64,000 bases of DNA from Terriglobia bacterium. GTDB lineage: Bacteria; Acidobacteriota; Terriglobia; Acidiferrales; UBA7541. Position 1 is the stretch's first letter. Every line of letters starts with the position of its first letter. The DNA is taken from contig JAIQGG010000002.1 in the NCBI GenBank assembly GCA_020072785.1, positions 1,532,697-1,596,696 on the forward strand, written 5' to 3'. This document shows, in pieces, positions 8,446 to 17,843 of this stretch. A program made the position numbers and the translations under genes. The notes beneath the pieces were generated by a model. It saw nothing but the letters and a program-made list of their open reading frames with translations. It ran no database searches and was not told the origin of the DNA.

Positions 8446-9804
8446 ATGACCACCCATTCCCGCATCCTGGTTGTGGACGACGAAGCGGGCATCCGCGAAT
8501 CGCTCTCCTCGATCCTGCGCGACGAGGGCTATCTCGTCGAAGCCCTGCCGTCCGGCGAAGAGGCCTTGCTGCGCGCCTCCGCCGGCGACTTCGAAGTCGT
8601 GCTCCTGGACATCTGGCTGGCCGGAATGGACGGCCTGCAGACCCTCAGCCGCCTGCAGGCTCTGCCCCGCCCGCCCCTGGTGATCATCATCTCCGGCCAC
8701 GGCAACATCGAGACCGCCGTGCGCGCCACCAAGCTCGGGGCCTTTGACTTCGTCGAAAAGCCGCTCTCTCTGGAGAAGATCATCGTCCTGGTGCGCAACG
8801 CCGTGCAGCAGCGCCATCTTGCGGTGGAAAACCAGCTCTTGCGCGCGGAACTCGGCCAGCGCTACCGGGTCATCGGCGACAGCGTGCCCATGAAGGCGCT
8901 GCGCCAGCAGATCGCGGTTACCGCCCCCACCAACGGCCGCGTCCTCATCTACGGCGAAAGCGGCACCGGCAAAGAGCTCGTCGCCCGCGCCCTACACGCC
9001 GCCAGCCTGCGCAGCAACGGCCCGTTCGTGGAGATGAATTGCGCGGCCATTCCCGAAGAGCTGATCGAATCCGAGCTTTTCGGTCACGTCAAAGGCAGCT
9101 TCACCGGAGCCACCGAAGACAAGATCGGCAAATTCCAGAAGGCCGACGGCGGCACGCTCTTCCTCGACGAAGTCGGCGACATGAGCCTGCGCACCCAGTC
9201 CAAGGTCCTACGCGTCCTCGAGCAGCAGCGTTTCGAGCCCGTCGGCTCCAACCAGACCGTCACCGTGGACGTCCGGGTCATCGCCGCCACCAACAAGAAT
9301 CTCGAACAGGAGATCGCCCGTGGCGCCTTCCGCCAGGATCTCTTCTACCGCCTGAACGTCATTCCCTTCTTCGTGCCCCCGCTGCGCGAGCGCCAGGAGG
9401 ATATCCCCATCCTGGCCCGCTATTTCCTCGCCGAGTTCTGCGAGGCCTACGGCCGCCGCACCCGGGAGATCAGCGAAGCCGCCCTGGAGGTTCTCCTCCG
9501 CTATCCCTGGCCCGGCAACGTCCGCGAATTGCGCAATCTCGTCGAGCGCCTCGTGATCATGTGCCCGCAGCAGCGCATTGAGCCCCACCACCTTCCGCCC
9601 GAGCTCTTCCGCGGCGCTGCGGAAAGCCCGCAGCAGCCGTACGCCACGCTGCAGGAAGCGCGCAGCGCCTACGAGCGTGAATTCATTCTGCGCAAGCTCC
9701 AGGAGCACCGCTGGAACATGACTCAGACCGCCGCCTCCCTCGGCGTCGAACGCAGTCACCTCTACCGCAAAATGAAGTCCCTGGGCATCGCCGCTCCGGA
9801 CTAA
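8446..9804 (+). CDS. ntrX: NtrX/NtrC-family sigma-54-dependent response regulator
   Basis: 452 residues. The receiver domain has phospho-acceptor D55 (VVLLDIW), acidic pair DD near 11-12 and Lys in FVEKPLSL. The central AAA+ activator has Walker A GESGTGKE near 170-177, the sigma-54 contact loop reading GSFTGA at 217-222 (GAFTGA is usual), and Walker B GGTLFLDEVGDM. A C-terminal Fis-type helix-turn-helix follows (WNMTQTAASLGVERSHLYRKM). It should activate RNA polymerase-sigma-54 at enhancer-linked promoters when phosphorylated by the adjacent NtrY-like kinase. No convincing -24/-12 promoter was found in the window. Length and order are normal for NtrX. Confidence 0.93.
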   Translation: MTTHSRILVVDDEAGIRESLSSILRDEGYLVEALPSGEEALLRASAGDFEVVLLDIWLAGMDGLQTLSRLQALPRPPLVIIISGHGNIETAVRATKLGAFDFVEKPLSLEKIIVLVRNAVQQRHLAVENQLLRAELGQRYRVIGDSVPMKALRQQIAVTAPTNGRVLIYGESGTGKELVARALHAASLRSNGPFVEMNCAAIPEELIESELFGHVKGSFTGATEDKIGKFQKADGGTLFLDEVGDMSLRTQSKVLRVLEQQRFEPVGSNQTVTVDVRVIAATNKNLEQEIARGAFRQDLFYRLNVIPFFVPPLRERQEDIPILARYFLAEFCEAYGRRTREISEAALEVLLRYPWPGNVRELRNLVERLVIMCPQQRIEPHHLPPELFRGAAESPQQPYATLQEARSAYEREFILRKLQEHRWNMTQTAASLGVERSHLYRKMKSLGIAAPD

Positions 9805-10111
9805 AATCGCCATCCGTCTTCTCCGCCAGACGGAGTTGCGCGCATTTATCACTCCGGTGCATACATGCTTATTGGTTTGGCTCTCCTCCCGTAACGATTC
9901 TCCGGATGGCCGCGATTAAATGTCGCCGGAATTCCCGAAACGGTGTAGCCTTCCCGCAATTCGGTGCACGACCTGGACAGCTTGGAGTGAATCCGCGGTT
10001 CTCGCACGGGTGTTTTCGCCCCGCCGCGGCCCGACTCACTGGCACGTTGCGCCGTCTTGATTGGCCTCTCGGCTCGTACGGCGTGGCACGTCAATATAGA
10101 GGAGAACCGCT
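9805..10111. other. Intergenic region downstream of ntrX
   Basis: 307 bp without a supportable gene. Just after the ntrX stop there is a hairpin (9813-9834, arms TCCGTCT and AGACGGA, 8-base loop) without a clear T-run, possibly a weak terminator. TGGCACG occurs twice near 10041 and 10084, but no GC element follows at the sigma-54 spacing. I see nothing else. Confidence 0.5.
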
Positions 10112-10723
10112 TTGAAAAAAATCCTGATTGCGCTGCTAGCCATCCTGGCAGCGGGGGTTCCGCCGGTGCGCGGACAGGCACAGATCAGCAGCACGGCCAA
10201 GCCATCGTTCCCGGAATCCAAGAGGCGCACATTTTTCCCCAAAAACTGGGTGCGGGGTTTCGTGGATTTCGGGATCGCGCCTTCGCACAATGAACCGGAC
10301 CTCGGCCGCTGCGCGTTTCCCCAGGCGCCGAACTCGGGCGGCGCTGGCACGCGCTGCACGGCCTACGCGCGCTACATGCTGAGCGGCTACCTGGAGTTCC
10401 AGCCGCTGGCCCGTACTCCGGCACGCCACATCTTCCTCTTCTTCGAACCCAAGATCTCTTTCGGCAACAATATCCCGCAACTCAGCTACTCCGCTTCGAT
10501 GGAGCCGATTGCCTATGACCGCTCCGTGGGTCTGGGATTCCAACTGCCGCGAAATTTCGAACTGCGCGTCACGCAGCACCAGGTCGATTACCTGGGCCGC
10601 TATAGCCACTATGTGGGTCCCTCGGATCTCGGCAAAAACGGCCCCTACGGCCTGTATACCACCTTCAGCGTGCGCTGGTCGTTCGGCGGGTATGGGCGCG
10701 CGGGCGCGCCGTCAGCATACTGA
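10112..10723 (+). CDS. Secreted, probable outer-membrane beta-barrel protein of unknown function
   Basis: 203 residues with a classic signal peptide (MKKILIALLAILAAGVPPVRGQ, cleavage near residue 22). The start is TTG, supported by AGAGGAG 7 bases upstream. The mature part alternates polar and aromatic residues in strand-like stretches (WVRGFVDFGIAPSHNEP, HIFLFFEPKISFGNNI, YGLYTTFSVRWSF) and ends in a short Gly/Ala tail, which suggests a small outer-membrane barrel or lipid-binding beta protein. Two cysteines lie near residues 69 and 82. It stands alone between ntrX and era. I do not recognise the family; the envelope location is the only firm inference. Confidence 0.7.
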   Translation: MKKILIALLAILAAGVPPVRGQAQISSTAKPSFPESKRRTFFPKNWVRGFVDFGIAPSHNEPDLGRCAFPQAPNSGGAGTRCTAYARYMLSGYLEFQPLARTPARHIFLFFEPKISFGNNIPQLSYSASMEPIAYDRSVGLGFQLPRNFELRVTQHQVDYLGRYSHYVGPSDLGKNGPYGLYTTFSVRWSFGGYGRAGAPSAY

Positions 10724-10769
10724 ACACTGCGGATCTTGAAGGCAGGCCGCCGCGAGACGCCGCGGCCTT

Positions 10770-11723
10770 TTACTCTTCCTCGTCCTGCGCTTCGTTCTGA
10801 TCTTCGGTCAGGGCGTCGAGCTGCACGTGCCAGTCCAGATCCCGGACGCGTTGCGGGTGATCGCGCCAGCCGGGCACTACCTTCACGTGCGTTTCCAGAA
10901 AGATCTTTGTGTCCAGCAGCGCTTCCATCTCTTTGCGCGCTTCCGTGCCGATGCGCTTGAGCATCGCCCCCTTGCTCCCGATCAGGATCTTCTTCTGGGC
11001 GTCGCGCTCCACGTACAGCGTGGCGTAAATCCGCAGCAGCTTGGGGCTCTCTTCGAATTTCTCCACCACTACCGCCAGCGCGTGCGGCACCTCGTGATAC
11101 GTCAGGTCGATGGCCTTTTCGCGGATGATCTCCGCCGCCAGGAAGCGCTCCGGCTGGTCCGTCACCTGGTCTTCGGGAAAGTGCGCCGCGCCTTCCGGCA
11201 GGTGCTGGACGATTTCGTCAAGCAGTTCTTTGCAGCCCGTGCCCTTCAGCGCGGAGATCGGCACGATGGCCGCGAAATCGTACTCCTTCTGATAGGCGTC
11301 GATCAGCGGCAGCAGCTGCGTCTTCGGCAGGCGGTCCACCTTGTTCAGCGCCAGGATCGTAGTTCCCCCGAAAGTCTTCGCGCGCTGGAGCAAGTAGACG
11401 TCGGGTCCGGCGAACGGCCGGCTGGCATCCACCATCAGCAGCAGCACGTCAATTCCTTCCAGCGCCGCGGCCACTTCGCGCATCATCTGCCGGCCCAGCG
11501 CGCTGGCCGCCTTGTGCAGCCCCGGCGTGTCAATGAACACGATCTGCCCGCCAGGACGGTTCACGATGCCCTGGATGCGGTTGCGCGTGGTCTGCGGCTT
11601 GGACGTCACAATGGCAATCTTCTGCCCCACGAAGCGATTCAGCAGCGTGGATTTCCCCGCATTGGGCCGCCCGACGATGGCCACGAATCCGGAACGGAAC
11701 GCCTGCTTCGGCTCGGTTGTCAT
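10770..11723 (-). CDS. era: GTPase Era, 16S rRNA/30S maturation factor
   Basis: 317 residues, normal for Era. G motifs: G1 GRPNAGKST, G2 region TTRNRI, G3 DTPGL, G4 NKVD and G5 SALKG. The C-terminal KH domain includes the EVPHALAVVVE stretch and IGSKGAMLKRIGTEAR, which binds the 3' end of 16S rRNA. AGGAGAGTA precedes the ATG. The C-terminal ~25 residues are very acidic (DQNEAQDEEE). It sits downstream of phoH-ybeY-corC on the same strand, a neighbourhood shared by many bacteria and devoted to rRNA processing. The 154-bp gap to corC suggests its own promoter, though none was identified. Confidence 0.97.
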   Translation of the reverse strand: MTTEPKQAFRSGFVAIVGRPNAGKSTLLNRFVGQKIAIVTSKPQTTRNRIQGIVNRPGGQIVFIDTPGLHKAASALGRQMMREVAAALEGIDVLLLMVDASRPFAGPDVYLLQRAKTFGGTTILALNKVDRLPKTQLLPLIDAYQKEYDFAAIVPISALKGTGCKELLDEIVQHLPEGAAHFPEDQVTDQPERFLAAEIIREKAIDLTYHEVPHALAVVVEKFEESPKLLRIYATLYVERDAQKKILIGSKGAMLKRIGTEARKEMEALLDTKIFLETHVKVVPGWRDHPQRVRDLDWHVQLDALTEDQNEAQDEEE

Positions 11724-11877
11724 TACTCTCCTGATTGGATGTGCGGCTGCCGGAAATCGCCGCGGGAACGAAGAGACGCACCCGCAGCTGCGCTGTCAGT
11801 GTAGCAGGAACTGGCGTGTGCCAAGCGGGTGCGGCCTGCGAACGCAGATGGCGGCGTGTTTCCCTGCCCGGCACTTC

Positions 11878-13179
11878 TCAGACCTGCGCAACCTTCGGCA
11901 TGCGCTCCTCGGCCAGCTTGCGAATGCGCACGCGCAGCACCTTGCGCTGGTTGGCCTCCAGCACTTCGAAGCGGTATCCTTCGAGATCGATCTGGTCGTT
12001 GGGCGAAGGCACGCGGCCCAGCAGGTGGCTGAGCAGCCCGGCGATGGTCGTCACTGTCTCGTCCGCATCCTTGCCGAACTGAATCCCCAGCAGTTCCTCG
12101 ATATTGGAGATGGCCACGCTGCCCCGCACCACGAACGCGCCGTCCGCCTCGCGCAGCACGTCCGCCCGGGGCTGCCGGCCTTCCCCGCCCATTTCCCCGA
12201 CGATCTCCTCGACCAGGTCCTCGACCGTGGCGATGCCTGCCACCGAGCCGTGTTCGTCGATCACCACCGCCATCTGCTGGTCCTTCTGGCGCATTTCCTT
12301 GAGCAACTCGGAGCCGCTCTTGGTCTCCGGCACCAGCAGCACCGGCCGCGTCAACTCGCGTACCCGCCGCCGCGACAGTTCGTTCTCCGGCACCTGCAGG
12401 AGATCCTGCGCGAAGACCGTGCCGAAAATATCGTCCAGAGAGGTCTCAAACACCGGCATCCGCGAAAAACGCGTCTCCACGAAGCGCCGCCGCAGCTCGC
12501 CGAGCGTGGCTCCGGCGGAAATGGCCAGAATGTCCGGGCGCGGCGTCATCACCTCGCGCACCCGCTTGTCGCTGAACTCCACCACCTGCTCGATCAGTTC
12601 CGCCTGGCCACGCTCCAGGATGCCCTCCTCCTCTGCCGCTTCCACCAGCGCCTCGATCGCCTCGCTGTCCCCGCGCTTGGCTTCCACGCCTCCCGGCTCC
12701 TGCTCGGAAATGCGCGCCAGCGATTCCGCCCCGTCCAGAAAGACGCGCACCGGCCACACCAGCCAGATGCACGCGCGCACAAACGGCAGCAGCGGAAGGA
12801 GCCAGCGCCCCGTCGTCCGGTAGAGGAGCATGTCCGGCAAAAAATGCATCCCAACCACAACTTCCAGCCCCAGAAAAACGCAGAACTGCAGCAGCGCCTC
12901 CCAGGTTCCGGGCACGAAGTACACCAGCCCGCGCGTCGTTTCCACGATCAGCAGCGCTAGCCAGAAATGGCCGAGCAGCCGGAAGGTGCGCGCGGCGTGT
13001 CGCCGCTCCATGCGCAGCCGCGGCTCGATCTCCGCTTCGAAGATTTCCAGGTGCTCGTGAACACGGCCCGTGGTCATGCGTCCGAGCTCGCGATAGAGAA
13101 TCGCCAGGTAGGAAAAGACAGGCAGCCCCGCGGCCAGCAGGGCGATGCTCAGGGCAAACAACCAGGATTCCGTAATCAC
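11878..13179 (-). CDS. CorC/HlyC-type CBS-domain membrane protein
   Basis: 433 residues from a GTG that overlaps the ybeY stop (GTGA). The N-terminal ~190 residues contain about four hydrophobic segments (LFALSIALLAAGLPVFSYLAIL, LGHFWLALLIVETTRGLVYFV, LLPLLPFVRACIWLVWPVRVF) where family members carry DUF21, here poorly conserved. A CBS pair follows (VREVMTPRPDILAISAGATLGELRRRF, then VPETKSGSELLKEMRQKDQQMAVVIDEHGSVAGIATVEDL, split by a linker). The C-terminal CorC_HlyC domain holds NIEELLGIQFG, VTTIAGLLSHLLGRVP and DLEGYRFEVLEANQRKVLRVRI. Relatives are implicated in Mg2+/Co2+ efflux. Cotranscription with ybeY and phoH is likely. Confidence 0.85.
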   Translation of the reverse strand: MITESWLFALSIALLAAGLPVFSYLAILYRELGRMTTGRVHEHLEIFEAEIEPRLRMERRHAARTFRLLGHFWLALLIVETTRGLVYFVPGTWEALLQFCVFLGLEVVVGMHFLPDMLLYRTTGRWLLPLLPFVRACIWLVWPVRVFLDGAESLARISEQEPGGVEAKRGDSEAIEALVEAAEEEGILERGQAELIEQVVEFSDKRVREVMTPRPDILAISAGATLGELRRRFVETRFSRMPVFETSLDDIFGTVFAQDLLQVPENELSRRRVRELTRPVLLVPETKSGSELLKEMRQKDQQMAVVIDEHGSVAGIATVEDLVEEIVGEMGGEGRQPRADVLREADGAFVVRGSVAISNIEELLGIQFGKDADETVTTIAGLLSHLLGRVPSPNDQIDLEGYRFEVLEANQRKVLRVRIRKLAEERMPKVAQV

Positions 13180-13625
13180 GCCAGCCTCAATCGCCGCCGC
13201 AGCTTCGCTTCCGCCCGGTCCATCTGTCCGCGGTCGGTCTCGTGGTCATAGCCGAGCAGGTGCAGCACCCCGTGCAGGATCAGGATGCGCAATTCCGCCG
13301 GAAACGTCCGGCCAAAGCGCGCGGCATTGCGCCTTGCCGTGGCCGCGGAAATCGCGATGTCCCCGAGATAAGCGGTCGCGGCGCCTGCCGCCGCTTTGCG
13401 GCGCAGCGCCATCGGCTTCTTGCGCGCTTCCGCCGGAAAAGACAGCACGTCCGTGGGTCCCTGTTTCCCGCGGTAGGACTCGTTCATGCGGGCGATCTCC
13501 GCTTCGCTCACGATGCACACCGTCACGCTGGATTCCGCCAAACCCAGCTCGCTCGCGACGCGCCGGAGAAACTCTTCGAGTGGCCGGCGCGCGATGCGCA
13601 CCGACCGCTGGCGGTTCAGGATCAT
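13176..13625 (-). CDS. ybeY: Endoribonuclease YbeY
   Basis: 149 residues, the usual length. The zinc-binding H-x3-H-x5-H signature is clear in [17 protein letters not shown], and the core [32 protein letters not shown] matches the family. YbeY is a metal-dependent single-strand RNase acting in 16S rRNA 3' maturation and 70S quality control. The start overlaps the phoH stop (ATGA) and its stop overlaps the corC-like start, so all three are translationally coupled. The C-terminus is short and basic (KLRRRLRLA). Confidence 0.95.
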   Translation of the reverse strand: MILNRQRSVRIARRPLEEFLRRVASELGLAESSVTVCIVSEAEIARMNESYRGKQGPTDVLSFPAEARKKPMALRRKAAAGAATAYLGDIAISAATARRNAARFGRTFPAELRILILHGVLHLLGYDHETDRGQMDRAEAKLRRRLRLA

Positions 13626-14638
13626 CCTTGCGATTCTTCTTTTTTGCCGGCTGCGTCCGCCTTGCCATTCTCGGAGGGGTTGCTGCGCGCGCCCGGCGGC
13701 ACCTCGTACTCCTCATAGGCGCGGATGATCTGCTGCACCAGGTTGTGGCGCACCACGTCCTTCTCGCTGAACTGCACCACCGCGATGCCCTCGATCTTGC
13801 CGCAGATCTCGATCGCCTCCACCAGCCCGGAGCGCTTCCCGGCCGGCAAATCGATCTGCGTGATGTCCCCGGTGATGACCGCCTTGGAATTGAAGCCCAG
13901 CCGCGTCAGGAACATTTTCATCTGCTCGCTGGTGGTGTTCTGCGCCTCGTCGAGGATCACGAAAGAGTCGTTCAGCGTGCGCCCGCGCATGAACGCCAGC
14001 GGCGCCACCTCGATAATCCCTTTTTCCAGGAAGCGCTCCAGTTTGTCCGCGTCCAGCATGTCGTAGAGCGCGTCGTACAGCGGCCGCATGTACGGATCGA
14101 TCTTCTGCTGCAGCGTGCCGGGGAGGAAACCCAGCCGCTCCCCCGCTTCCACCGCCGGCCGCGCCAGGATGATGCGGTTAAGCTGCTTGGTCAGCAGCGC
14201 GGAGACGGCCATGGCCACGGCCAGATACGTCTTCCCGGTGCCTCCCGGGCCGATGCCGAAAGTCATGTCGTGCCGCTCGATCGCTTCCATGTACAGCCGC
14301 TGGTTGGCGCCTTTGGGGTGCACGCTTTTCTTCCCGAAAGCCCGCGCGTAGCCCGGTTCCAGCGCCGTCCGCGGCGCCACGTGCAGGTCCTGGGTGGCCA
14401 CGCGGATCAGCGACTTCACTTCGCTGGCCGTGAGCGTGCGTCCGCCCCGCGAAAGATGGTTGTACTCCTCCAGGATGCGCGCCGCGCGCTCCACCTGCGC
14501 GCGCTGCCCCTCGATGGTCAGGTCGCGGTCCTGTAGGTTGATCTGCACGTCCAGCGAGGATTCGAGCAGGCGCAGATTTTCGTCCAGCGTTCCGAAGAGC
14601 GGCTCGATTTTCCCGGAAATGTGCACGGTGCGTCGCAT
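13622..14638 (-). CDS. phoH: PhoH-like ATPase
   Basis: 338 residues from ATG 14638. An N-terminal KH-like region ([28 protein letters not shown]) precedes the PhoH P-loop domain: Walker [17 protein letters not shown] and Walker [14 protein letters not shown]. The conserved segments [20 protein letters not shown] and [20 protein letters not shown] are present. The function is an RNA-linked ATPase of uncertain role, usually cotranscribed with ybeY as here. The ATG has no Shine-Dalgarno. A perfect AGGAGG lies at about 14685-14690, 7 nt before an in-frame ATC at 14677, so the native protein may be 13 residues longer from a non-AUG codon (see findings). Confidence 0.94.
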   Translation of the reverse strand: MRRTVHISGKIEPLFGTLDENLRLLESSLDVQINLQDRDLTIEGQRAQVERAARILEEYNHLSRGGRTLTASEVKSLIRVATQDLHVAPRTALEPGYARAFGKKSVHPKGANQRLYMEAIERHDMTFGIGPGGTGKTYLAVAMAVSALLTKQLNRIILARPAVEAGERLGFLPGTLQQKIDPYMRPLYDALYDMLDADKLERFLEKGIIEVAPLAFMRGRTLNDSFVILDEAQNTTSEQMKMFLTRLGFNSKAVITGDITQIDLPAGKRSGLVEAIEICGKIEGIAVVQFSEKDVVRHNLVQQIIRAYEEYEVPPGARSNPSENGKADAAGKKEESQG

Positions 14639-14836
14639 CCAATTGCTGGGTTTACCGATGGGGGCTGGTGCGCTGATGGGTGATTCCTCCTCGGCAAGGA
14701 GAAACTACAGCGAGCCTATCCCACCCCCGCCCGCGGGTCAAGTTACACACTCATTACACCGGGTCCTGGAACGCGCACCTTGCATGTATACTTTTCTTGT
14801 AGTGCAACCGGAAGGGAGATCCCGCTTCAGGGTCGT

Positions 14837-16228
14837 ATGCATCCGAACGCCGTTCGCGATCTGTTCCCTCGGAGCAGAAAAACTCTTGCCGGTGTCGCCG
14901 TGACGCTGTTCACGGTTCTGCTCGCTTTTTCCCTCCTCAAGTGGTGCTCGGGCCCCGCAACGGCCCAGGCCGCGGCTCGCGTCTCTTACCCCCGCGAACT
15001 CAGCCGCATCACCTTTGCCGCCGCCGGCGATGTCATTCCCCACCAGGCGGTGGCGCAATCCGCCGCGGCGCAGAGCCTGGCCGCAGCCCCCGCCCCGCCA
15101 GCCACCACCGGCAATGATGCCGGCTGGGACGTGCTATTCGCTGCGGTGGCCGATGTCTTCCGCCAAGCCGATTTCGGCTTCGTCAATCTGGAAACTCCCG
15201 TGGCGCCGAAACATAGCCGCGGATCGAAACCCTTCCAATTCGATGCTCCCATCGCCCTCTTGCAGGCGCTCAAGTTCAGCGGCATCAAGATCGTTTCCTT
15301 TGCCAACAATCACGTCTTCGATCAAGGCCATATCGGCTTTGCCGAATCTCTCGACCATCTGCGCGAACAGGATCTTCTCTTCACGGGCGCCGGGGCCACC
15401 GCGGAAGCCGCCTGGAAGCCCGTCGTCCTCGAAAAAAATGGCATCAAAGTCGGCTGGCTGGGAATGACCCGCTGGCTGAATGGCAGCCACAATCCGGAAA
15501 AAGATGGCGATCCTCACGTTGCGTTCTTCCCTTACCCCGGCGAGGCCAACGGGGCTCCGGGGCTGACGGAAGCCCAGGTGCTGGAAGCCGTCAAAGCGGC
15601 GCGCGCGCAATGCGATTTTCTGCTGATATCGATTCACTGGGGGGTGGAATACGCCACCGCGCCGCGCAACGACGATGTCGAGATGGCGCACAAGATGCTC
15701 GAAGCCGGCGCCGGCGCCGTGCTCGGCCATCACCCCCACGTCCTGCAGCCCATCGAAACCTATTTAACGCAGGACCAGCGCCATACCGTCATTTTCTATT
15801 CCTTGGGGAATTTTCTATCCAACCAGTCGCGCAACTACGTCCAGGGCCTGACCCCCGAAAAGGCCGGTGAGCAACGCGACTCCCTCATCGTCCGCTTCTC
15901 GGTCATCAAGAAAGATTACGGCCCCGCGGGCATCCGCGTCGAGCTGGGTGACATGGGCATTCTGCCGGTCTGGACGGAGAACAATCACCTGCTGGCCCGC
16001 GCCGGGCACGACAAGACCCTGCTCATCCGTCCGGTGCTCATGGACCGCGAAATCCCCAGGCTCCAGGCGCGTTTCGACGAACTGGACCATCTCGGTTCCC
16101 AGCTAACCGCCGCGCAAAAGCAGGAACTGGTCGAGGTCTCCCGCCAGCTGCAACTCCTGAAGCGCCGCCGCGAATTGCTTCTCGCCCGCACCGGCGACGA
16201 CTACCTTGTCGCCCCGCCGAATCCCTAG
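14837..16228 (+). CDS. CapA-like metallophosphoesterase, membrane-anchored
   Basis: About 463 residues from ATG 14837; a TTG at 14780 would add 19 residues. An N-terminal membrane helix (LAGVAVTLFTVLLAFSLLKW) leads to an exported CapA/PGA_cap calcineurin-like domain. The motifs seen are FAAAGDVIPHQ, FVNLETPV, SFANNHVFDQG, LISIHWGVEY, GAGAVLGHHPHVLQ and FYSLGNFLSNQ, which supply the metal-ligand Asp, Asn and His residues. The C-terminal ~60 residues are helical and charged (RFDELDHLGSQLTAAQKQELVEVSRQL). CapA proteins are linked to poly-gamma-glutamate capsule synthesis, but many homologues lie outside cap operons, and no capB/capC is present here. The exact substrate is unknown. Confidence 0.85.
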   Translation: MHPNAVRDLFPRSRKTLAGVAVTLFTVLLAFSLLKWCSGPATAQAAARVSYPRELSRITFAAAGDVIPHQAVAQSAAAQSLAAAPAPPATTGNDAGWDVLFAAVADVFRQADFGFVNLETPVAPKHSRGSKPFQFDAPIALLQALKFSGIKIVSFANNHVFDQGHIGFAESLDHLREQDLLFTGAGATAEAAWKPVVLEKNGIKVGWLGMTRWLNGSHNPEKDGDPHVAFFPYPGEANGAPGLTEAQVLEAVKAARAQCDFLLISIHWGVEYATAPRNDDVEMAHKMLEAGAGAVLGHHPHVLQPIETYLTQDQRHTVIFYSLGNFLSNQSRNYVQGLTPEKAGEQRDSLIVRFSVIKKDYGPAGIRVELGDMGILPVWTENNHLLARAGHDKTLLIRPVLMDREIPRLQARFDELDHLGSQLTAAQKQELVEVSRQLQLLKRRRELLLARTGDDYLVAPPNP

Positions 16229-16253
16229 CCAATCGCTGTCTTTATGGAGAATC

Positions 16254-17843
16254 TCAATCTGCCGGGACGGCGCGGGACTGCGCCCAGATGCGCAGCGACT
16301 GGATCTCCTCCGCGCGGGTGACGCTCAGCGGCTGCGTTCCATGCAGCTCCGCGAGGAGAATCGGCGTGGAGAGCTGCGCCTTCTGCCCAAAGGCGGTGTA
16401 CAGCCCGGCGACGATGGATTGCTCGATTTCCGCGCCGGAAAAGCCTTCGCTGGCCGCCGCGAGCTTCGCCAGATCGAAGGCCGCGGCATCGCGCCCGCGT
16501 TTTTTCAGATGCAAGGAGAAGAGCGCTTCGCGCGAGGGCTCGCTGGGCAAATCCACGAAGAAAATCTCGTCGAAGCGCCCCTTGCGCAGCATCTCCGGCG
16601 GCAGCGACGAAATATTGTTCGACGTGGCCGCGAGAAACACGCCGCCTTCGCGGTCCTGCATCCAGGTGAGCATGGTGGCCAGCAGGCGCTGCGAGAGCCC
16701 GCCATCGGTTTCCGCGCCCCCGCTGGCCGACGCAAAGGCCTTCTCGATCTCGTCGATCCACAGCACCATGGGCGCGAGCTTCTGCGCCAGCTCCAGCGTC
16801 TTGCGCAGGCGCCGTTCCGATTCTCCGATGTATTTGTCGTAGAGCGAGCCGGCATCCAGCCGCGCCAGATCGTAGCCCCACTCCCCGGCAATGGCCCGTG
16901 CCGCGAGGCTCTTCCCGCAGCCCTGCACTCCCGTAATTAGCACGCCCTTGGGCGGCTCCAGCCCGAACGCCCGGCCCTCCGCCGTCAGCGCGCTCTGCCG
17001 CTTGCGCACCCACTCGCGCAGATGCCCCAGCCCCGCCACATCGCCGAACGAAGTATCCCGCCGCACCGTCTCCAGCAGGCCATCCTGGCGCAGCATGCTT
17101 CCCTTCGCCTCCGCAACGTCCGCCACGAGCCCCGCATCGGCCTTCCCTCGTGCCAGCAGGCATTTGCGCAGCAAGCGCAGCGCCTCCTCGCGCGGCAGCC
17201 CCACCAGATTCCGCGCCAGTTGCATCTGCGCCGCAGCATCCAGCAGCACCGCCAGGTGCTGCTCCCGCGCAGCCTCCGCCAGCACATCCTTCACTGCGGG
17301 TAGCAGATCCTCCGCATCCGGCAGCTCCAGGCGATACGGCGCGGCAACTCCCGACAGCTCTTCCGGCAGGTGCACCGACGCCCCGGAGAGCACGATCGAG
17401 CGCCGCACGGTGCGGAAACCCTCGGCCAACTCGCGCAGCCTCCGGCAGATGCGGTCCTGCTCGCAGTAACGCGCAAAATCTTTCAGCAGAAACAGCGCGT
17501 CGCCCTTCACCTGGGCGATATTGGCCAGCGCCTGCTCGGGCGGGTCGGAGTTGTAAAGCGGCTGGCCGCCTTTGCGCGCCAGCCCGGTGGTCACGCTCCA
17601 GACGAAGAAGCTCACGCCCAGCTCGCTGGCCACTTCGGCCAGCAGCTCTTCGACGCGCTCCTCTTCTCCCGTTTCAATGGTGATCAGCGCATGGTGGGAA
17701 TTGACCAGCAGCCGCAGTTCGTCCTTCTTGTCTGGCTTGCCGGGCGCGCCCGCAGCCCCCGCCGGAACATTCACCCGTGCACCTCCCGGGGCGCCTGCCT
17801 GCCGCCCCGCTTGCGGCGGGGTTACTGGAGTCTGGTTTGACAA
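16254..17843 (-). CDS. Ycf46-like AAA+ ATPase
   Basis: Up to 529 residues. The N-terminal half is a diverged ATPase-like domain (LVNSHHALITIETGEEERVEELL, DALFLLKDFARYCEQDRICRRL, VLSGASVHLPEEL). The C-terminal half is a canonical AAA module with Walker A GVQGCGKS at 305-312, Walker B VLWIDEIEKAF at 360-370, the sensor region LAATSNNISSLPPEMLRKGRFDEIF and a C-terminal lid. This is the layout of cyanobacterial/plastid Ycf46. The role is unclear. The outermost start is TTG at 17843, inside the rpsT promoter. A GTG at 17774 with GGGAGG seven bases upstream would give 506 residues and looks like the better start. It converges with the CapA-like gene. Confidence 0.85.
   Translation of the reverse strand: MSNQTPVTPPQAGRQAGAPGGARVNVPAGAAGAPGKPDKKDELRLLVNSHHALITIETGEEERVEELLAEVASELGVSFFVWSVTTGLARKGGQPLYNSDPPEQALANIAQVKGDALFLLKDFARYCEQDRICRRLRELAEGFRTVRRSIVLSGASVHLPEELSGVAAPYRLELPDAEDLLPAVKDVLAEAAREQHLAVLLDAAAQMQLARNLVGLPREEALRLLRKCLLARGKADAGLVADVAEAKGSMLRQDGLLETVRRDTSFGDVAGLGHLREWVRKRQSALTAEGRAFGLEPPKGVLITGVQGCGKSLAARAIAGEWGYDLARLDAGSLYDKYIGESERRLRKTLELAQKLAPMVLWIDEIEKAFASASGGAETDGGLSQRLLATMLTWMQDREGGVFLAATSNNISSLPPEMLRKGRFDEIFFVDLPSEPSREALFSLHLKKRGRDAAAFDLAKLAAASEGFSGAEIEQSIVAGLYTAFGQKAQLSTPILLAELHGTQPLSVTRAEEIQSLRIWAQSRAVPAD

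Noticed and set aside
10036..10095. Sigma-54 promoter before the secreted orphan (TGGCACG twice)
   Set aside because: No GC dinucleotide at the required 10-base spacing after the GG in either copy.
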